In this document: piece after piece, positions 35,628 to 47,501 of the stretch
Position numbering within the stretch: the first letter of the stretch is position 1
How the letters are laid out: every line of letters begins with the position of its first letter
Assembly: GCA_030063045.1 (NCBI GenBank)
Contig: JAQSEB010000016.1
Location: forward strand, 124,001 to 188,000
Direction of reading: 5' to 3'
Source of the DNA: Pratylenchus scribneri
Lineage: Eukaryota > Nematoda > Chromadorea > Rhabditida > Pratylenchidae
Length of the DNA stretch: 64,000 nucleotides
Position numbers and translations under genes: made by a program
The notes under the pieces: model-generated
Databases searched by the model: none
What the model saw: the letters and a program-made list of their open reading frames with translations, nothing else
Told to the model about the DNA's origin: nothing

Positions 35628-36770
35628 ACATCACTTTTTCGCAACTCGACTCGACATCGACTCGACATTTCTCAAAATTTTTTTCCTCAACTCGACATCG
35701 ACTCGACATTTCCCACAATTTTTTCCTCGACTCGACATCGACTCGACTGTCGATGTCGAGGTATTTTCTCGACATTTTCCTCGACAGTCTATTTTGACAT
35801 CAACAGTCTACTTTGACCTCGACATTTTTTTAAAATCATAATTTTCCATGGACAAAAATTCTTTATTCATTCAAATATGCATAAAATAATTTAAAAAAAA
35901 TTTAAAAATAATTATTTCTTGGAGTTGAAGAAACTTTTGTTTAAGTGGATAAATAACTTCTGGTTCAAAAGTTCTGATCCAATTCGATTTCGTCGTTTCT
36001 CAGTCGCAATACCAGTTTGTTTGTTTTGATCGATCAATTTGTGCCGTTTTCGTTTCCTTCTCGTTGCTTTTGATCAATTTATATTCTTCGTTGTGAAATG
36101 TTTCCAAATGGCGTTTGGCGGACGTTATTCCTGGACATTCTGTTGTGTATTTGAATATCCTGGGCTTTTTGCACAATTTGCAATACCATTCTTTCTTTTT
36201 ATTATCAATTAAAAAAAAATTGCCAAATAGGATCATTTCTTTTGGATTTATTCGGCTCCGAAATGCCCATTTGGTCTCGCTCCAATTCATCATCATAAAT
36301 TGTTGGTATTGATTCATTTTCAAATTCCATGTTGCATTAAATGAATTTTTATAATTGAATGAAATTTTATTTTATTAAAAATGTAAAAGAGGAAGAATTA
36401 AATTTTAACACAAAAAATAAAAAAAAAATAAAAATATTTTTAATTTTAATAAATGAATTGACAATTTATCTTAACCAATTATATTATCACCAAAAAATTA
36501 TAAAACTCAAAAGACGAAAATTTGTTTAAAAATGAGTAAAAATAGGTCAAAAATTACATAAATTGGTCCAAAAATTGAGGTCGACAGTCGAGTAAATGTC
36601 GAGGAAAATGTCGAGAAAATCAGCTCGACATCGACATTAGATTTCACAACTCGACTCGACATCGACTCGACATCAAGTAATGTCGAGTCGAGGTAACTCG
36701 ACTCGACTGTCCATGTCGAGTTAAATGTCAAGTAGACGTCGACCACCAACTGGACGTCTACCAATCTCTG
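35615..36770. mobile_element. hAT element, complete ends with 8-bp target duplication
   Basis: A 1156-bp element with perfect 15-bp inverted termini CAGAGATTGGTAGAC, flanked by the 8-bp duplication ATAGAAAT (35607-35614 and 36771-36778). Subterminal arrays of CTCGACATCGACTCGAC-type words fill both ends (35640-35830, 36575-36760). It encodes only a BED-finger protein (36000-36323, minus) and no transposase core, so it is non-autonomous. It interrupts the last exon of the zinc-finger gene, whose reading frame continues on the far side (36779-36795). Confidence 0.9.
36000..36323 (-). CDS. BED-type zinc finger protein of the hAT element
   Basis: 107 codons. WYCKLCKKP followed by TTECPGITSAKRHLETFH gives the C-x2-C ... 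H-x4-H arrangement of BED fingers that bind hAT ends. The frame ends soon after the finger, so it keeps only the DNA-binding part. It could act as a competitor of a full transposase (inference), or it is simply a deletion product. Confidence 0.65.
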   Translation of the reverse strand: MKMNQYQQFMMMNWSETKWAFRSRINPKEMILFGNFFLIDNKKKEWYCKLCKKPRIFKYTTECPGITSAKRHLETFHNEEYKLIKSNEKETKTAQIDRSKQTNWYCD

Positions 36771-36795
36771 ATAGAAATTGACGAAGTGCTGAGGA

Positions 36796-37394
36796 ATTGA
36801 GGGAAAAATGTTGAGGATTTGTCCATATTTATTAAAAAATTTTAATATGTTGAAGTTCGCATTTATAGAATAAATTTTGATTTGGTTCATTCATAAATTT
36901 GATAAAAAACATATTTTAACGATCATTAAAAAGGGAAAATAATTTTGATGAACATTTTGGGAAAAGTTAAATTGATAAGTTTTTTTTTAAATTCAACATT
37001 TTTTCTTTTACTTTTTTAATTTATAAATTTTTGATTTGATAATTTTTCTATTCTAATCAATACATGACTATGAATTTTTAGACAAAATTTAAAAGCCGCT
37101 GAAGTTGGCTGAATTATACTATTTAATTTCTGGAAGAAATTCATTAAGAAATCTTAAAATGTTGATAATCAGAACATAAAGAGGCACAATGGCGTTTAAA
37201 ATTAAAACAAATTGATTTATGAAGTCAAAAAATAATTGATGGAATTTAGGTAAATATTTATAAAAAAAAATATGTTGAGATGAATATTCAAAGAAAATGG
37301 AACGAATTTAAAATATAAAAATAAAAGCATGAAATTTTTCCGATTAAATCATCATCATTTTTGGGCCATTCTTTCCCATTTTTATTATTCAAAT
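36796..37394. other. AT-rich DNA, no feature seen
   Basis: 3' flank of the zinc-finger locus. Nothing supported. Confidence 0.4.
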
Positions 37395-37490
37395 TCACAA
37401 AACACTTCCGAATTCCTTGAATTGCCATTCTTCTTTCCCAAAATTTACGCTGACTGAATCGCCATCAGAATATAATTCAACAGTAGGAAA
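37395..37490 (-). pseudogene. SPRY-family last-exon remnant
   Basis: The minus strand reads FPTVELYSDGDSVSVNFGKE and then EWQFKEFGSV before a stop, the last-exon signature of the SPRY cluster. It stands alone, 3' of the coiled-coil/F-box-like gene on the same strand. Confidence 0.6.
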
Positions 37491-37670
37491 AATGATGTAA
37501 AGGATAAAGAATGATTTAATATGAAGATAAAATTTTCTCATTTTTATTTTGAATAGTAATGGAAGACATTTATTTTATGTATAAATATGTTTAATTTTAT
37601 AATTTATTTATTCCACAATTTTATTAATTAAATAGCAACAAATTGAAATTTATTAACACGGAATGTAAAT

Positions 37671-39498
37671 TCATGGCATCAAAATTGTAGTTTCCGATTC
37701 TCGCATGAATTCTTTTTCCCAATCCATCCTTTGATTTTCTTCAGCATTTTTGTATCGGACGAGGTAATGCTCCAAAAAATCATTTCCCACTTTTCGATAG
37801 AATTCTAGAATTTCTCCAGTAACTTCATTTTCCAATTTAAAATCCTCAATTTCAAAACTTTGAGTTCCTCGGTACCAGTTGCAAACGTTAATTATAAAAT
37901 TTGATGGTTGTGAAGAATTTAAGAAATCCTAAAATAAAAAATATATTAAAAAATAAATAAATATAATTTTTATATGAAAATTTTATTCCCAACATTTATC
38001 CCAGGAAACTAATACCTTCTTAATTTGTTCAATTAAAGTCATCCCGTCTTCCTCGTCAAGAAATTTGATAACGAGTATCCTTGGTTCGTTATTTTTCTTT
38101 GGCATTGACAGCCATTTATTAAGCAAATTTATTTTTTCATCTGATATTTCTTTGCAACGCAACCAAATTGATTTTACACCATCCAAAAAGTTGGGAAAAA
38201 TCCCATCAAAATATTCCAAATCATAACAACGAGAATCGTAATCTTAAAAATTTATGTTCATCGTTTTACCAAAAATATAAAAATTGGGTTTACAATATTT
38301 GACATTTCACTAATACAAACAATTCATATTATAAAATAAAAAAAAATTTTCGGCTTTAGTCTTGGTAAATGGTAATGGTTTTGATTTTTTAAATATATGA
38401 TATTAATGCTTTCATGTTTCACTAGTGATTTTGTAATGAGTTATTTATTGTATGCGCATAAAAATATTTAGCATATTGCCATCGTCTCTCCTCTCCCCTT
38501 TTATTTATTCATAGTAAATACTAATTTTACTATAAATGACAAAAAGTCGAAAATCCATTTAGCATTTGCATTAAACTCATCAATTGTTTTCAATTTTTAT
38601 ATTTTGGGTATTTACAATTTTTGCTATGTTCCTCGATGTGCAATTTATAAGTTTTCGGCGCAAACAAATCCATCAAAAGATCCATTTTTCCAATTTTTCG
38701 ATCATTACGGAATCCATTGCCAAGGTAGGGGGCTTTATATTTTATTGTGATGTCATTGAGCAGGGGGAGAATTTTTTGAACAAATTTCAAAGCATTCCCA
38801 TCGAAGAATCTGAAAATTAAAAAATATAGAAAAATTATTTTACATAAAATATCATCACATGAATTGAATTTGCTCAATGCCAGTGATATATTTTGGTGGA
38901 TTAATATTGGCAAATGGAATCACATCTTGGTCATTTTTTTCCAAAATGATTCGTGCGGTTTTGCATTTTCATGCAATTTTGGCCAGCATAGAATTTTGAA
39001 AGTTTCACTTGAAGTACTCAACGATGAATCAGCCATTTCAATCCGCTTGATCCATTCTAGAACTTCGAATAACCATTTGGAATGCTGTCAAAAAAGAGAT
39101 AAATAAAAAATAAAATTTTCAAATTTTTTAGCATCAAAAAAATAATTTTAGTTATTAAATGTTTAATTTTTACCTTTTCGCTAAGAATTTTTTCGAGGCT
39201 GATTCACTCAATCCTTTTTCATGAGATTTATTCATTTGAGGCAAATGTGGAAGTGCAATGGTTGATTCCTGCAAATTTTTACATTAAAAAATTAATATAA
39301 TTAATTTTATAATTTTGAATATTAAACAACCTGAAATTTTTCAGCTTTTAATTTTTCATTTTCTTCTTTTAATTCGGCATTCTTTATTTCCAATTTATCT
39401 TTTTTATCCTTCAATTCCACATTTTCGCATTCTAATTTACCAATAAACTCCTTCAATTGAATGATTTCCTTGCGCAATTCGAAAATTTCATCCGACAT
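37671..39498 (-). pseudogene. Coiled-coil gene of a nematode F-box-like family, frame problems in exons 2-3
   Basis: Exons: 39498-39331, 39268-39174, 39084-38859, 38809-38616, 38242-38016, 37928-37671. Exon 1 is a 56-residue coiled coil (LKEFIGKLECENVELKDKK). Exons 3-6 follow a layout I associate with expanded F-box-like proteins of cyst and root-knot nematodes: VLEWIKRIE, IPFANINPPKYITGIEQI, FFDGNALKFVQKI, YFDGIFPNFLDGVKSIWL, then SQPSNFIINV and ENEVTGEILEF. The exon 2/3 junction is out of phase, and exon 3 needs a one-base shift in an A-run near 38935. Either this is a pseudogene or the assembly has indels. Exons 4-6 are clean. Head-to-head with 40437-41799. Confidence 0.5.
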
Positions 39499-40436
39499 TA
39501 TTTAACAAATTTTAAAATATTTAAAAATTAATTAAATGAAATTATTTTGATCTAAAAATGAAATTAATTAATTAATGGCAAAATCAATATTAAAGGGAAT
39601 AATTTTTAGTTGAGCAATTTATTATATATAAAAATTAATTTTCAATGGCACAAAATTTTTTGTGAAATTGCTAGAAAATTTTATAATTCGAATATTTGAA
39701 TCATCCAAAATTTCATTTAAGAAAAATGAAAATAATTAGAATCATTTTAAATCGCGTCTCCTTTGATTGGATGGGATTTTATAAACGGCATATTGTATAA
39801 TCTTGGAAGAAAGGGCTGATTATTATTATTTTTTGTTTTTATAGATGTGTCCACCTAATACAGAAGAGAAGTTGGATTGGAAATGAAATTGGCAATTGGA
39901 AATTATACTCATCCCATACCCACATCCACAACCAATGCCAACATAATGACTAATGAGGAAGGAATGGATGACGAATGATAATGGAATTGGCTTTGGGAAA
40001 ATTGCCTCAGTCTAACATTTGAATATTTTTTTTTGATAGAGAGAGAAGGTGAACTTTGTGCTTTCCCTACTCATTCATCAGTCTCACCTCTCGGTTGCCT
40101 ATTGTTGAATGCTGACCAAGATTGGGAATTGGGCATTCCGCTTTGAGAATATTTTTGATAAATTTGCCTCGAGCTTTAATCTTTTCTTTTTTAAAAAATA
40201 CTACATAAAAATTCTTTGATAATATTTAAAAAGGATCAATCCCACATCGCATAATCCACTCCGATGCATTTAAAGAAATTAGCATATCGCTTTCTTTATC
40301 AATATTCAAATTTAACTTTGTTTTTAAAAAAAGAATATTCAAAAAAATTGTTAATAGCAAAATTTCCTAAATTCTAATCCCATTTTAGTATTTTACAAAA
40401 AAATTCCTCTCATTTCTTTCAATATATTTTCCATAA
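39499..40436. promoter_or_regulatory. Divergent intergenic region
   Basis: Separates two divergently transcribed F-box-like genes. Near 39985-40030 it holds GGCTTTGGGAAAATTGCC, a gap, then TAACATTTGAATATTTT. The same module lies near 18515 between SPRY genes. This suggests shared regulation, but it could be a dispersed repeat. Confidence 0.35.
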
Positions 40437-41799
40437 ATGAAACAATTTTTATTGCCCAATGAATTAGTTTGGGAGTTGTTTGGTTATGCACCAGCCGAAA
40501 ATGTGATTCGACTACATTGTTCTGGTCTATCTCATTCGACTGCCCTAAATTCTATAATTAAGAAATTTCACCATAATTATTTATTGGTTAGTGATGGGAA
40601 GGGTAAAAAAATAAAATTTTTCACAATGAAGTGCAAAGTGAAAGTGTTTGCCGAGCGAGCAAAGGCCTTTACAGATGAATGTATAGAAAAACTCGACCAA
40701 TTCCGTAGCCTTGGCTTCTTATTCGAGCTGTTAAAGATGCTGTCGGAAGCCAATAAGGCTGCTGATTATATGCAAACAATGGTTCCAAGCATTGTTATCA
40801 AAGAGGAAGCAGGTAAATTTAAATTCAATAATGGGGAGATCAGAGTATAAAATTTAGATAGTTAAGATAATTAATATGCTATTTAAAATCGGTAATCCTT
40901 CGGAATTGCGGTCCCAAAAAAATTTTTTTTTGAATTTTTCAAAAATTGTTTTTCTGGGGTTTTCAAGGGTGTAGAACACGAATTTGGCATCCATTTTGTC
41001 ATATCTTGCCATCTTGGTAAGATAATGCCGACTTTTACCAAGAAAATGTCAAGGGGGATCAAAATATTTTTAATATAGCCATATTATAGCTCATTCAACG
41101 CAGCTCAACGAGCTGAATCTAATGGTACCATTTTTATTCTAAAATATTGCGCTTCGCGCAAGTTATGACCAAAAGAAAAATTTATCTTGGTAAGGTATTA
41201 AGACCTATAATTTCCGCGAAACGCAATATTTTAGAATAAAAATGGTACCATTAGATTCAGCTCGTTGAGCTGCGTTGAATGAGCTATAATATGGCTATAT
41301 TAAAAATATTTTGAAAATTGACCTTGTTCCCCCTTGACATTTTCTTGGTAAAAGTCGGCATTATCTTACCAAGATGGCAAGATATGACAAAATGGATGCC
41401 AAATTCGTGTTCTACACCCTTGAAAACCCCAGAAAATAATTTTCGAAAAATTTTTTTAAAAAATCCAAAAAAAAAAATTTTGGGACCGCAATTCCGAAGG
41501 ATTACCTTAAAATCATTGTCTAGTTTTATAGTTGTATGCTAAAGAGTCTTTAAGATTAATTAAGCTATTTGGTTAAAAATTTTAACTGTTATGCCTATAA
41601 TTTATACTAAAATTGAACTTGTTTTTGAGAATTCACGAAAAAAGTCCTTCCATTCATTCGAGTCATTTATGACAATTTGAATGGGGCAACTTCATCAGAG
41701 GCGGAACCTGACAAGCCAGTCATCATGATTGCTACTCTTGGAATGGATTTGCGTAAACTTCTCAACGATCCGTTATTGTATACATCCGATAAGCCATAA
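40437..41799 (+). CDS. F-box-like protein, two exons
   Basis: Exons 40437-40812 (phase 1 donor GTAAAT) and 41630-41799 (TAA), about 181 residues. The N-terminus, FLLPNELVWELFGYAPAENV, aligns in pattern with the LPAELMNELFGSLPLENAF motif of the SPRY genes, linking the two families. After residue 45 it diverges and is mostly helical (KCKVKVFAERAKAFTDECIE, then FLFELLKMLSEANKAADYM). Exon 2 begins KKVLPFIRVIYDNLNGA and ends LLYTSDKP. There is no SPRY or leucine-rich repeat. The 817-bp intron contains an inserted foldback element (40891-41506). Confidence 0.6.
40891..41506. mobile_element. 616-bp foldback MITE with 8-bp target duplication
   Basis: GGTAATCCTTCGGAATTGCG at the left end is mirrored at the right end. 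The arms, each nearly 300 bp, are complementary almost throughout, with CCAAATTCGTGTTCTACACC and CATTAGATTCAGCTCGTTG as landmarks, and the loop is near 41170-41210. It is flanked by TTAAAATC (40883-40890 and 41507-41514). No coding capacity. It sits in an intron, so a transcript could form a long hairpin. Confidence 0.85.
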
Positions 41800-41951
41800 A
41801 TTATTTGATGAATCTCCGAAGTTAAAGAATTGATTATGAGTTAAATATTTCATTTTGTTAACGATATTTATTTCCTTTGATGAATAAAAAAATTAAATTT
41901 TATGAGACTAATTAATTAATGATTCAAATTTGATAGACTCATTCATCAATC

Positions 41952-42031
41952 TCAATTCTGCTGCTTTTTAAAATGATGACCAAGTCTTTTGAAATGGCAT
42001 TCATCCTTCCCAAAATTATCATAGAGTGAGA
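41952..42031 (-). pseudogene. SPRY-family last-exon remnant
   Basis: The minus strand reads SLYDNFGKDECHF then KRLGHHF, corresponding to the ANFGKEEWRFKEFGRLL ending of the family but diverged. No other exons. Confidence 0.4.
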
Positions 42032-42244
42032 TTAGGGAAAAATGGAAATGAAACAACTTTTGGTGCTAATCAAGTTACCTTGAATTTAAAAATTTTTCCA
42101 AAAAAATTGCTATTAATTTATTTAAAAATATGCAAATGTACTCTGAACAAATTTTGGGCATTTAAAGCCTCTGACAAGACTAATAAGAAAGAAAGTTTCT
42201 TGATTTTGCCCGTGGACAAACATGTATTATTTTAACCTTAACAA

Positions 42245-42475
42245 AATAAAAAAGTGAATACGATATATTGAGTATCGACCAATATTTTCCGATATATCGA
42301 CTGATATTTTTTCGATATGTTGAACCGATATTTCGATCGAACTTTTTTCCCGATATTTTTCGATATATTTCGATATATCGGTAAATATCGATCAATATCG
42401 ATCATTTTTGGGGTTTTTCGATATTTTTTTGATATATCGTTTCGACATATCGATCGATCATTCTTGCCGATCTCT
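42245..42475. repeat. CGATAT-rich array, probably a hAT subterminal region
   Basis: Dense GATATATCG, CGATATTTCGAT and ATCGATCG words. The right edge, read on the minus strand, starts TTAGAGATCGGCAAGAATG, which resembles hAT termini of nematodes. A left terminus and target duplication were not found. Confidence 0.4.
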
Positions 42476-43897
42476 AATCTCAGGTAGCAAAAATATTTCT
42501 GCTTACAAAATTCCGAAATTTTTAATAGGTCAAAATTGTAATAATTTTTCTAAAAATGCATTTGTTTTTGTATTCTCATTTTAAGAAATTTTTGGGATTT
42601 TTAAAAAATTCATTTATTTTAACCCCCCTAATTTTAAGTGAATTTTTGGGTAGCAGATATATTTCTGCTTACAAAATTCTGAAATTTTTAATAGGTCAAA
42701 AATTTAATAATATTTCCAAAAATGTATTTATTGTGGTTGTCTTAAAATTTTTAATTTGTAAAAATTTCAAAAATTTTTCTAAAAATCTAATTGTTTTGGC
42801 CCCCACATTTTAAGTCAATTTTTGGCTAATAGAAATATTTCTATTTCTATATTTATTCCACCATAATCCTCATAAGCAACCGATAAGTAGAAAATTAAAA
42901 TGAATTTATTCCATTCTGGAGGCGGCTTATTATAGTTAATTAGTTATAATCGAGCTAAGTCGAGTACGGCGATATTGACGAGAACATAATAAAATCCATT
43001 TCCAAATAATTCGATCAAATGTTACAGGGATGCATATCGTATCGGATATTGGTTACCAGATTTTTTGGAACCATATTGAATTCGGAAATATTATTATCAG
43101 ATATTTGGCAATCCAATATTATATCGTCTTTTTTATATAGGCTCTGGTGATAAATAAATTTAATTTTTAGGGTTATATTATATTTTGTTACATTTTAACT
43201 TCAATTACTCATGAATTTGAAGAAAAATAAACGAATTAAAAATATAATAAAAATTTTTTTTGCATTTTTTTCATATTATATCGGATATATTAATTTTTTT
43301 TTCATTAAATTTAATCGACCAATCACTAATAAATAAAAATTCTTAAGCGAATTAATTCAATTGAACAAATAGTAAGTAATACGTAATAAAATTCAAAAAA
43401 TGGCAATCCAAAAAAGTTTAAAATTCGATCTTTCACCCCATCTCAAAAGTCCATTCTTTTCATTTTAGCCAAATAGCAATTGAGCAAACAAATAAAATTA
43501 GGACAAAAAATTCATAGAGAAAGTGGACTGATTTGAGTTTTAACAAAAATGGAAAATTTTTATACAGCTTAAATTTATAAAAACCTTATTTAGAATAACC
43601 TATAGATTCGCAATCCATTAAAATTGCAAATTTAGAATTTGGAAAAAGTTGGGTTTTTCCGTTTAAATATAACGTACCGAATTCCAGCGAAAAAGAATCG
43701 AAGCAGCTATGTAAATTTATTTGAATTTGATTGAGACAAAATGACCCTTTATAAAGCGCAAAATAATGATGAGATTTTATAAATATATCCGGCCTTAATT
43801 AATTATAAAAATTTATGTCAAAAATTCAAAAAATTCTCGGAATAATTAATTTAATAAATTCTAATTTTTCAGTATACTCAAATAAAATTAAAAAGAA
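42476..43897. other. AT-rich intergenic DNA
   Basis: Besides the hAT-like fragment at 43025, two diverged copies of a 170-bp stretch are present (near 42484 and 42650: TTTCTGCTTACAAAATTC followed by TTTTTAATAGGTCAAAA). No gene. Confidence 0.4.
43025..43145 (+). mobile_element. hAT-like 5' end fragment
   Basis: CAGGGATGCATATCGTATCG followed by GGATATTGG and further ATATCG-rich sequence resembles hAT termini. No opposite end or target duplication was found within 300 bp. Confidence 0.3.
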
Positions 43898-44413
43898 ATG
43901 CATATTAAAATTTTAATTACCTTATTTTTGTTTGCTGTGTCCTTTTCGACTTTGGCTAATGCTGAAGAGGCAACTGTTGACAAGGGTGCTCAAATCCCTG
44001 GCAAATCCGTCAAAAAACCTGGCAAAATGGGAATTTTCAAAAAATTGGCAGAATCTGGTATGCTAAAAAACTTGAAAAAACAAAATATAAAAATTTTATA
44101 TTTAAATTGTAATTTGACTTATTTAAGCAATTCTTATAGAGAAATAAGCTGTACAAAAATGGTCGCCAGTGAGAAATTTTAACATTTTTAATATATAAAA
44201 ATATGACAAAAACAAAAAACCCTGGAAAAACAGACCAGGACCCTTAAAATTTGGAAAATTCTAGGTTCTGCTATTATGGCTCTCCTGCCATTTGGCCAAG
44301 CCTTGGTGAATGGCCATGACTCACAGCCTATGAATATGAATGGCACTGATGAGTCCCAACGTATTAATGATGCTGGACCCCAGCGTATTGAAGATGCTGG
44401 ACCACCGAAATGA
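43898..44413 (+). CDS. Small secreted protein with repeated C-terminal RIxDAGP motif
   Basis: Exons 43898-44057 and 44265-44413, joined in phase 1, about 102 residues. Residues 1-22 are a clean signal peptide (ILITLFLFAVSFSTLANA). The mature part starts with a K/G/P-rich piece (IPGKSVKKPGKMG), then an amphipathic-to-hydrophobic segment (SAIMALLPFGQALV), then an acidic tail with two tandem copies of QRI(N/E)DAGP. There are no cysteines in the spliced form. The arrangement of leader, variable domain and short C-terminal repeats resembles peptide-hormone-like effectors, but the motif does not match CLE, CEP or IDA consensus closely. If unspliced, the frame ends at 44182. Confidence 0.6.
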
Positions 44414-45135
44414 TGAGTTAGTAGAAGAAAAAATGGATATTGAATTCAAAATTCAATTTCATATAAAGAAATTTTAAATTGTTAAAATAATGTTAATTAG
44501 AAATAAACAATTTTCAAAAATTGAATGAGGCTAATCAGTCTTTGGTCCCGTTATCTTAATTTTTACATTGGTGTAGCTGATTATTTAATTCTTACTTATT
44601 GGTTTTATCAAAATATAAATTAAATTTTCGAGGGAAGGAATGAATGAATTTCAGAGAAATTTATCTTTTTGAAAATTTGATTTAAATTTTCGATATTTTG
44701 GGAAGGAATGAAGGAATTTCAGAGAATCTAACTTTTAGCTGGATTGAGGTTCATAAAAAACGCTCCACGAGGATTCATATGTTGCCTGCCGCAAGAGCCA
44801 TTATTCATTCCAATTAATTGTTAAATACTTATCGACTTTTTATTTTTTCTAGGAATTTCACTAATTAAACATTAAATTTTGTTTTATAGATCGATTTGAT
44901 TAAAGATTAAACCATCAATTAATAAGTGTAAAAATTCTTTATTCAAATAAACCGCGAAAATTTTTTTCTATCTTTTTTAATGTCGTATAAAAATGCGTAT
45001 AATATAAAATTTCAATAAAGTGCTCCCTAATTAAGCTTAAAATTTAGATAAGTGCTTTTCTTAAATTGATATCATCAATTTTAATATTAAAATTTTCTTA
45101 TTCAATTTGCCATGAGAAAATGAAATTCTTTCAAA
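44414..45135. other. AT-rich intergenic DNA, no feature seen
   Basis: Two diverged copies of GGAAGGAATGAAtGAATTTCAG (near 44633 and 44700) are the only structure noticed. Confidence 0.35.
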
Positions 45136-47301
45136 TTAGAATTTATCTTGTTGTATTTTGTTAGCTAGAGATTTCGTAACATCTTTTCTTTTTATCTCAA
45201 TAATTAGAGATGAATTTTCTTTTTGCGATTTGAGCACATTTGAATAGACTGATACAAAAATTAGGACATCAATCGAACTCATAGCCACTGAGATCGGACC
45301 TAGCGCTTTGGTAGTCCCAGCACCATAAATCTTGATAAGAAATATTTCAGAAAATTGAAAATAGCAATACTGACCTTTTCCCATATATAGGGCCCAAAAT
45401 GGGGTAAGAAGGAGAGGATCAACTCGCTTACAATTGCCAGCATTGCCATATTATTATTCTAAAAAATTGTATAAAACTCTTTAATTTGTCTTTTTGCATA
45501 AAATAACTATTTTTCATATATTTTCGTTGAAATCTTGTATTTTTATTCAAAAGAAATGCGTGATTATTTGTTAAATTAAAAGGCTGATTATATTTAAAAA
45601 GTTGTTTAAATAATAATTTTTTAAAATTAGTTAATTTAAGTAGCTTTATCCGGAAATTACCGCACAAAATTATAATGAAGATAACTTACAAATTTATAGG
45701 ACTATGAAATTACAATTATACTTCCAATTACGATGAGATTAACCTAAAACTTAACTAATTAAATCATACTTGTCTATTCAATTTTTATTAAAATATATAA
45801 ATTTTTTGAAAGTGAAAGCTATTAAAGAAAATTTTTTGAAAAGTCTTTAATGAATGAAATTTTTATTGAAAAAAAGCAAAAATTTTTCACTTGCCTTCCG
45901 CTGATTTGGTGATATTTGATTATTGGCTAAAAAATATTTAAAAAAAATAAATTTCAATAATAATATTTTACTGGATATCATAAAAGCTTTTTGCTGTTTC
46001 GCTGATTTGTATAGAAGCATAAAGAATACAATACCGCTTATAAAGTTAAAAATTGAGCAGAAAGCACGCCAGGCTAAATAAATTTGTTTACGGTCACCAA
46101 TAATACATCCAAAGAATTCGCAATCTTTAAAAAAAAAATTATGCTGGCAATTATTTATGGACATCATAAAAATAAATAGATATTTCTTACACTTGAAAAT
46201 TTAAAGTACGCATTGAATTCAAATTCAAATTATGCTGGGCGCTTTCTTAATTTAAACAATATCGGCTTAATAATTTTCTTTATAATTAATTGCCTATTTC
46301 TTCACGACAAATATACGTATTGAATTTAAAGATTGTATTCCACATATCGTATAAGGAACAGATTAAATTTTAACTAATAATTTGGGTTAAAAATGCGCCT
46401 ATTATTCCTATTTATGGTCAATTTAAACTTAAAAAAACATTTAGGGATTTTATATCTATAAAATTTTATCAATAAAAATATCTAATTGAGATAAAAGAAA
46501 TCTTTTATAAAACATTCTTTTTCATATAAATTCATTATTTACCGGTTTCTTTCGCTATTGGCAATGCAGAAATGAAGCTGAACATACAAATGATAATACA
46601 AACAAACAGAGTTGCAAAATATGCATAAATTGTAGTCTTTTTAGCCCGATCGCTATAATGGGCGCCATAATAAAAAATAAAAATGCGATCTAATGTGAGA
46701 AAGAAAATGGAGACTGGAATCATGGCCAAGAACAAATGGCAGGGAAGGCCCATTATATAGAGCCATTGACCATCATGCAAAATACCTGTTCAAAATTCGA
46801 TCCCATGAAAATACCAAAGAAAATTTAAATGGCAAAGCCACTTCTCCTCGGTGATTATATTTCGTAGCATGGAAAATTTGTAATATAAATAAATTAACTA
46901 AAAATGTTAATTAGGACATTGTGTTTTTTTATTCAATGTTTAAATAAAACAATTGAATTGCTTATTATTGGACAAAATTCTTTCCAACTCAAATTCACAT
47001 CGAAAGAGAAAACTATCGATTTTTTCGAACAGAATATTTTTTCATTTTATTCTGCACATTCAATAGAAAAAGAATTTAACTTACCTTCATATGGACGCCA
47101 AACAACAATTCCATGGGCCTCATAGATAAGAATAAAAATGCACACCAATGTCCAATTCAACAATAATGCCATCATAAAGGGTGATATCTTTTTTCTATTC
47201 TTCAATTTGTGGTGGAAAATTAACAGAAGCCGAGCAAATGAGAGGCCATGAAAAATGAAACCAAAGCAAAATTCAACCAAATTGATGATATAGCCTGACA
47301 T
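45136..47301 (-). CDS. Serpentine (7TM) chemoreceptor-like GPCR
   Basis: Exons: 47301-47085, 46785-46543, 46124-45895, 45458-45375, 45330-45136, phases 1,1,0,0, about 320 residues. TM1-2 are in exon 1 (INLVEFCFGFIFHGLSFA; FMMALLLNWTLVCIFILIY), TM3-4 in exon 2 with LTLDRIFIFYYG at the DRY position, TM5 in exon 3 (FISGIVFFMLLY), TM6 in exon 4 (MLAIVSELILSFLPHF) and TM7 in exon 5 (AMSSIDVLIFVSVYSNVL). This matches nematode serpentine receptors. The subfamily (srbc, srx or other) was not decided. Exon 3 uses a GC donor (AAG|GCAAGT), which is the only way found to keep the frame. Intact. Confidence 0.72.
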
Positions 47302-47501
47302 AATTTGTCTAAAAATATTTTTTTAACAAAGGAAAAATTTAAAATATTTAATAATTTAAAATGTTATTGTTAAATAATTCTAATGTAAAGTGGGAATGAG
47401 ATCAATTCATAAATGGTAAAAGCCAAAAAATAGGCGAGAGTAATCATTCCTAAATATTCAGTGAAAAATGAAATTTTTAAATGAGTACACCCCAAGATGT
47501 C

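Noticed and set aside
43898..44413. CLE-type plant peptide mimic
   Set aside because: The RIxDAGP tail lacks the proline/histidine pattern of CLE peptides, so only the secreted, repeat-bearing nature is claimed.
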